Assembly (NCBI RefSeq): GCF_947507565.1
Contig: NC_089177.1
Location: 1,426,001-1,490,000, forward strand
Direction of reading: 5' to 3'
DNA: 64,000 bases
Source: Oscarella lobularis
Lineage: Eukaryota; Porifera; Homoscleromorpha; Homosclerophorida; Oscarellidae
Shown: positions 56,972 through 64,000 of the stretch, piece after piece
How positions within the stretch are numbered: the stretch's first letter is position 1
Layout of the letters: every line of letters begins with the position of its first letter
The notes under the pieces: model-generated
Database searches by the model: none
The model's input: the letters and a program-made list of their open reading frames with translations, nothing else
What the model was told of the DNA's origin: nothing
Made by a program: the position numbers and the translations under genes

Positions 56972-59900
56972 TCATTTGCCTCTAACAGCACACTTCCAAC
57001 AGACGAGTAAATGAAGAAGCTTGACGTCGTCGGGAATATTTCGTAAGCCTCGTTCGTCAATTTCAGAATTAATAAAATCTGAGAGCGCGTCTTTAAGCCT
57101 AAAACGAGAAATGCATGAAAAATGATCAGTTTCCTTTTGATTTATTCAAATGAATATCACCCGTATTCTTCCAGCGATGCAGTTCCTTCTTCTTCCTGGC
57201 GTTTCAATACTAAAGCCACGTCTACTAGCTCACCAAGAAAGTAATCGACGTCCACTCTACGCAAGGACGCATGGAAACGTTCCATAAGGTCATTATGCAT
57301 TTTCTGCTTGTATTTGTCGGGAAAAGATTCTAAAGGATCCTGCAGAAGAGAATTTTTTTGCGTTATAAAATTCCATTATTTAAACGAACTTGATTTTTCA
57401 AGACAAGCTGACGGTTCTTTTCGACCATGAGAATGCGCCACAATGATAAAATATGCTTCATTCTGCATAGCTGGTTAGCCTTGGGACTAACCAAGTCTCT
57501 ATCCTCTGACATTTGTAAAGTAGAATGTATGTAATCGCATATCAATCTTTCGCCGTCCGCCCCAACAGAAACAGCAAAACCAACGAGAACATCTATTACA
57601 GAGAATACACTATAAATGTCGGTGAGATTGCGAAGCTCCGAGACAATTTGAAGAGACACATTTGTTGGCAGATTGAACTGTAAGAATTGAAAGAATGAGT
57701 AATCTCTCAATTGAATTAGTACAGGCAAACCTGAGGTACGCGCTCTCTGATTTTCGTAAAAAGATCAATACTGTAGACGTCCTGGCAGTACGTAAATTGA
57801 TACTCCTAGAACATCGTCGCTCTGAGCAATCACTTCTGTATTGCAGAAATTATAGCTCGTATACCTTAAAAACTACCAGTGGCCTTCCAATGACAAATCT
57901 GTCAACAATCTGCCTTTCTAAAGAGTGGTAGTTGTACCTGACATCCATTCCTTTTCCCACTTCCAAAGAGTAGTCGCAGTGGGCCAAAATCAAAGGATAA
58001 AGATCCCTGTCAAAGTCGTACGCAATCAACGTGCTCGTAGTTACTTCGTCCATGGGGACTTTGACTGCATCACTACAATAAGGAAAGCCTCAAAACCTGT
58101 AAGTAGATTACGTATTGCGTACAATACCATTGTACTTCAGCTAAACGCCTATAAGTTTCGACGAATTCATTGTGAACTTGATTGATTAAGTACTTTACAA
58201 GAGCCAAAGCGCAGCGTCCTTCGCCCTTCTCCGTCGGCAGAAGAAAGTCAATCAAAATCGACCTTTCGTCTGTAACGCGCAACCTTTTGCCTGGTTCAAT
58301 CTTTAGGTGACCTTTGCTGGCGACTTCGTCTCCAGCTAGCTCCCACACTTTACAGAAAACATTGATAAGATGACGAAAACGACGCTTTTCGTCCCGAGAA
58401 GAAAGACGGTCGAGGAAGCGTCCCACGGTAAGAGTTTGGCCTTCGTGCCGAGCAAGACGACAGTGAAACTTTTCTAAGAGCAAACGCTGCAGTTCCACTA
58501 TGGCAGGAAGATAAATGAGAAGTCTGAGGCTAGATTCCTAAAACGTCAAAATAACAAAGAAAATGTTACAGTTCTACCTATATACCTGTCTTAGAAACTC
58601 TCTCAAAATGTTTGGTGAAGCGCGTTTTGGCTTTCCGGAGAATTCCTGTTGCACTGTTTGAAACAGATGACTGACAGTCACCCTCGATCGGTATCGCCAC
58701 AAGCCAAGATACGAAGTTGTCGTCGTGGATGGCGAATCTCGTTCGTAAATCCAGGTCATTAGGCGATTTTTTCCTATAGGGTACACAGTGACTGCTAGTC
58801 AACAGTAGGATTACTCGTACTAAATCCTTCATCGCTTGTAACAACGCCTAGCCAATTGGTCATTTTTTGAGGTATTTCCTATGCACGAGCAAGAGTAACA
58901 ATGGCGTTGCATATTAAAGCCCTATAGTACCCTCAGTTTAGTGGTAATGACATCGCGATCAATGGCATCTTCCCATGCTTTTCGCTCGTCTTTTGTTCTG
59001 AACGTACCTTCGCCCAAACTGCCAACTAAATATAATCATAAGAAGACGACAATAATTATAATAAGATTGAACCATTAGATGCATCAGTGGTAAGTAGACT
59101 GTCTATCACCAGGTGAATCAGAACGCTTGAATCTTCTACTGAATGACCAATAGATTGTGCAAACGAATGCATATCGCGTTCCAAAAGAGACCAAAATTTC
59201 TTGGGCAAACCATCCGCGTCAACACGAGGTTTAAGCAGCATCGAAACTTCGTGAATCGACTAAATGTGAAAGAGACAACATATTGCACAAGAAGCCACAC
59301 ACGGTATTGTATGAGCTGACTGTGTTGCTGCAAGATGCCCAGAACAAAGTGGAATCCAGAAAGAGTCGGACGAGCGAGCACGAAGACAGCGACAAATCCC
59401 TTTCTCGACTGACAAAAGTATCATTTCCCGCGATATACCCTCTCTCTTCACGTCTAAAATAGTTTTTAGACAAGGAAACGAGAAACGATTATAGAAAATG
59501 GTCTCACTCTCTTGCCCCACGGAGGTTATCTCGAAGTAACTGGTGAGACTGCCCTCCTATTTGTGATCCGCAAGTATTACACCGTCTAACTTCTACTGGG
59601 CGACCACACTGCGCACACACTACAGCTAAAAGCATTTCTATATGTGTTCCTCTCACATTTTCGACGCGATAAGCATGGCCCATAGGACATTCTAAAGAGC
59701 ATAGCTCTAAACAAGATATTACAAAGAAATCGTACATATCGCCTACCGTACCACCCTCCCTCTCCCAGGAAGCGTTTCATTTCCAAAACAGGGTCATCTG
59801 GCATAGTTGGCAAGTAAGATTGCTACGAAAATCATGCACTTTGGATTTTAATATTAACCACAGCCGACGCAGTGCAAACTTACAGAGAAACTCCCCGGTT

Positions 59901-62900
59901 GGCGAAACAAGAGATGACACGGTTTCACAAGACGGTCGTTATGAGCAGCTTGAACGAGACAGTAAAAATGAAACGCAACAGACATCAACGCTCTCGATTG
60001 ATGGCTGCGACCAGGTGTTAATTTTAGCTGAGCTGATCCACACGGGTCACCCAGCTTGTTCGAAAGAATTTGAACAGCTGCTGATTTCACCCAAGGTGGA
60101 AATCCTGAGCAAAACTTCTCAAGCTTGGTAATAGTCTGAAGAAAATTTGCGCTCAGAAAACAAATGTAAGCTAGAGCGACGGTATACTTTCTGATCAATG
60201 CAAGTTGTTGACGAGCAGTGGTGTGCACTCGACTCCCGGTAGAGTGCCAAAAGAAACAGAACATACCCTTTCCTTCCCAAATCCTGTAAAAAAACAAGAC
60301 ATTTTTCTTTTTATTCGTCTTGTCTAGTTAACTGTCGCGATATCTCCCTCAGCTGTATTAGCAGGCTTTCCCTCGCTATTATACAGACCTTAACACTTTC
60401 CAGCGAAGCTGTCGATCCAGAGAGAAGAGCAACAGCAACAGCTTCTCGCACGGCTTTGTAACCATCGATAACGACCAAATAATCGGCGCTAATGCTATGA
60501 CTTTCGTTCTAGAAAGATGAAGAAGGCGATATACATGTACCACTCACACTATTCTAAAAGGCATGTACCGTAGAATAGCGGCAAATAAATTCGCCAATCC
60601 AAGCAATTGGTTTACAGTTCTCCAAAGCTCTGATTGCGTCGGCACCTTGAGAACGCACGATCTGCTTCAACAGGAATATTGGAACATTCAGGTCACAATT
60701 TCCGCTGCAGATTTTCTTCGCCAATTCAATCGATTCTTCCTCTTTCCTTAAAACATTCGGAACGCTAGTAGTTAACAGATTGCTAATAAACTGAGCAACG
60801 AAATAGAGCCCGTGACGAGCGTAGGCTACAGCGCGAATGTAAGCGAGACTGCGACGATCAGCCGTCAAGTCTCTCAAAGCGACAGTGAGGTCTTCGCAAG
60901 CCACCTCAGCATCCGAAAGACGCCTCGCTTCCAGAAAGCGCGAGTCCTACAATCTCATTATACAATCAAAATTCCGCTGCTGTTCCCACCTAACCTCGAT
61001 ACACTGTACAAATATCACTTGCAGATCGTTGTCCTCCGGATGAAGTTTGTGACGTCTGTAGAGGATTTCAGTCCTGTCGAAGTACTCTTGAATGTACTTC
61101 AATGTTTCAGTTGCGCTGCCATGATAAAAAGAAATACAGAATCAAATGTTATGCTGCCAAAGATATATCAACACATTAAGTAATTACCGTACCTGTGTTT
61201 CAAGAGTAACTGCAGCAGAAATGATCTAAACACTGGACGACGATCGTAGTGATCAAATGAAAACGGAGAAAAGGGTCGAGTTCGTCCTCCTTCGGCGCTT
61301 TGCTCTACAACCAATCCCATTAGAAGCTGAACCACGCTTCTACACGGCGAGGTTCTGGCTTGTTCGACAAACGTGTAGACGGCAACAATTTCCATAAAAA
61401 AGGAACAGCAGTTTTTCTTAAAGTCGAAAAGATCCTGAAGAGAATCTCTAGAAACGAGACATTTATTCGGCTTACATGCAAAAAAGAACAAGAGCACCTC
61501 GTTGAAGACGTTGACACTGGTCTGTAGTTAGCAGGCAATTCCTGTCTGCATTTTGGGCAAGTGACACTCTTAGCCATCCACGATTCAATGCAAATCAAAC
61601 AGAAAATGTGCCGGCAAGGAAGACAAACAGGATCCTTAGTCAGGTAGTTGCCACATATGCTACATTCTCCGCTGTTGGGGCTAAAAAAATCAAAGTAGTT
61701 GAACCAGGGATTTCTCAAGGACTCCTCTACTCTCTGTTCTCTCTAATTCTCTGGTCTATAATCAGTGACTGAGCTTGACACACAGTAGGTGAACCAAGCA
61801 AGTAACCAGTGGTACCTAATAATACCAGTCTACATGTGCTCGCATATATCTTGCTTACCCGATGAGCTGCTGTCGAACAAAGTCAAGAGACTCATCTAAG
61901 AAATCACAAACTCTTTTCAACGTCGCAGGAGTTGCGAAGTCGGGCGACGAATTTAAAAAGCACTAAAGATAATAGGATGAACATACGTATAGCGCTAACA
62001 CGGGCCTAAATACCTTCCAAAGCTTAAGTCCAATCTCAGCTGAAGACCTGGTATGGTCAACAAAAAGATACACCAGGCAGATCTTAGTCCACAAACACCT
62101 GTGGCGCAAGATACACGCGTGAACCACATAGCTACTATAGCGCTGAAAAGAGTCTTTACTTGGATGCAGCCCGTTGAACAGATACAAACGACTCGGCTTC
62201 CGCTTTGCAAGCCGAAAGAGAAAACCACGCTTCTATGCACCTCTTGTTGGCTCTTACTCTATCCATCCATGCTTTTCCCAAAGTGGCGTTTGTGGGTTGC
62301 AGTGTCTCCAGAAGAAGCCGAAAAGCAACCAAATCTAAAGTCTAAAGATTTTCGCAAAATACCTCTTAATTGCAACGAAAGAATGACTCAACGTGCTGTG
62401 ATATATCTCACCATTCTGTCTGTGTCTTCAAATCCTTGAAACTGGCACACGGAAGGAATGATGGCCGGATTTATTCGGACTGCCTCTGAAAAACATTTTA
62501 GTCGATCTCGAACTCGCTCAAATGCCAAGTGGAGAGCAGGAAGAGATGGAACAAACGGCTTCCCCTTCTCCAAGTCAGACTTTTCAAAGTCTACAGCAAC
62601 CATTTCGTTAAAACTACTCCAGACCGCGTCTTCAACAAGCTAAAGAGCCCACTATTGGTTAATCCAATACTCTACACATGAATCAATGAGACGCTACCTT
62701 TAGCCTACCGTCGTCTTCAAGCAATTCAATGCTGTGATTCATACGAACGTAATCGTGCAGGTATCGACGAGCTTTTTCAACGTCATCACAATCGTCTTCA
62801 ACGTGTTTTCCAATAGCGGATTCTGCAAAAACTCGATCAAGAATCAAAGTAAATTTTTCGTTACCTAAATAAAAAATCAATGCCAAAGGATTATTTTAGT

Positions 62901-64000
62901 ATGAGACGTGCCAGCTTTAAGTTTCGCCTGCTTAATCAGGGCGTCGACCTCGTCTCTAACAAGGCTTGAAAAGGGGAAACGAGCCTGAAAGTGCCGTCTT
63001 CCAAAACCAGACGTCAAAACGGGAAACCGTTGGTTAACTGTCAACCGATCGGTAGTAAGAAGGTCGTCATAATTCAAAGGCAAAAGGTGCTGATTGGAAA
63101 AGATTGCAATCCATAGAGTTTTCACCCAACTAGGACGCTCGACGGAAGCAAGAGAAAAATTTGAATCTAAATCAATAGAGCAGATAATCTTTGCAAGAAT
63201 CGGTGTGACAATATCGACAATCCTCAGCCATAGCGCACGACGGAAAGTGCCGCCTGCTTGAATTTTTGTTAGACTAAGTGCTTCGCGTTTAACCCACTCT
63301 CTCCCACCGTCTTCAACAGCTTTACCGTCCCTCTCCACAAGAAGGGCGATGACTCGTTGCTTTAGCGCGGCCAGGAAGAGCTCGTCGTCAAAAATAAGAT
63401 GTACAAATAGCTCGAGACGATCTCGAGCTCGGCTACGCGGACACGAATCAACGTCTTCCAATCGACTAATTGCTCCGTGAATAGACGAGCGAAACAGAAA
63501 GACCGCATCGACTACTGCTGCTTCCGATGCGTCTTCGCTATCCGCCAATAAACCTAAAAGGGAACTTATCTTTTTTCCAACTAGAGAAGTGATAGATGGA
63601 TATTGCGTCTGTTCAGCCGGTAACAAGTCGTCAATGTGAACTTCGGTCCACAAACCACCAATAAATCCAACAAAGCAGCCTCGAGCTGTACGCGGTAGAT
63701 GCACGACAAAAAGGACGTGCTTTCGACGTTCTTCTCCTCGACGAGAAGCCGCTTCTCGTGCATCCTCGACGATATAACGAGCACAGGCGAACAGATCGTC
63801 ACTGATGCTACCAGGCTCTCCTGTGACGATAAGTAAAGCGTTTCCGGCACAACTCGACGAGAAAAACTCGTTCACCGTCGAAGAAAACTGATACTCGGTA
63901 TCAAAGTTTTGCAAAGCGACGCGTTTCGTAAAGCAGTTGATCGTCTGCTGCAAATTCAAGACGCAATCTTTAGACAAAATCTTGGAATGCGTCGTCACTT
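56972..64000 (-). CDS. RNF213: RNF213-like giant E3 ubiquitin ligase, 3' half (runs off the right edge)
   Basis: The frame enters from beyond 64000 with KHVLFVVHLPRTARGCFVGF and GGLWTEVHIDDLLP, similar to the region after the AAA domains of RNF213. At 61550-61700 lies a RING finger: CSICGNYLTKDPVCLPCRHIFC...CIESW...CPKCR. At 59590-59740, across a short intron, lies an RZ-type finger: CPMGHAYRVEN, then CAQCGRPVEVRRCNTCGSQIGG with QSH. The E3-shell and C-terminal exons follow, ending LLHLLVCWKCAVRGK and TGA at 56972-56974. RNF213 is a dynein-like AAA ATPase and ubiquitin ligase that acts on lipid droplets and coats intracellular bacteria. Both zinc fingers keep their Cys/His ligands. Introns are about 50-70 nt. 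The AAA part is outside the window. Confidence 0.85.

Overview
The window looks like a compact animal genome, most likely a non-bilaterian and perhaps a homoscleromorph sponge. The gene families are animal: a VPS13 chorein protein, a heme-regulated eIF2alpha kinase (HRI/EIF2AK1), an RNF213-type E3 ligase, MOXD1/DBH-like proteins, a Notch-ligand N-terminal (MNNL) protein and a Kelch receptor kinase. Introns are mostly 50-80 nt with GT-AG ends, genes are closely packed, and base composition is moderate. The taxon is an inference; nothing in the sequence proves it.

Layout. 64-2793 (+) is an intronless VioB/RebD-like ferritin-fold gene. 2794-6480 has no recognisable gene. 6.4-25.8 kb is a scrambled segmental-duplication cluster. 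It holds an apparently intact HRI kinase, an ankyrin gene, an HRI pseudogene, two MOXD1-like genes (A and B), an HRI 5' remnant and an ankyrin pseudogene. It is also littered with MITE-like and foldback elements. 25986-29856 (+) is a Kelch-ectodomain TKL receptor kinase; a 59-bp piece of it is stranded at 12567 at a duplication breakpoint. 30038-30865 (-) is a small secreted Cys-rich protein. 31152-46566 (-) is a whole VPS13 gene with many short introns, the first a GC-AG intron. 46868-50795 (-) holds two tandem intronless Asteroid/ASTE1-like XPG-family genes. 51576-52457 (-) is a membrane protein with an MNNL-like domain but no DSL or EGF repeats. 52624-56152 is a mosaic island bracketed by a 47-bp direct repeat. 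It contains a tRNA-derived SINE-like piece, a decayed ALG3-like piece, a GPCR exon, a broken copy of the 5' end of VPS13 and a 1.67-kb foldback transposon. 56972-64000 (-) is the 3' half of an RNF213-like gene, with RING and RZ-type zinc fingers.

The genes do not form one pathway. The main points of interest are these. (1) The MOXD1/DBH-like pair has lost several copper ligands in both copies. (2) Paralogous filled and empty sites define transposon boundaries. (3) Tiny perfect palindromes are each flanked by the heptamer GTYAGAC. (4) One protein combines an MNNL-like domain with a membrane anchor and has no DSL domain. (5) A bacterial-style VioB homolog sits in an animal-like context. I saw no CRISPR array, rRNA or intact tRNA.
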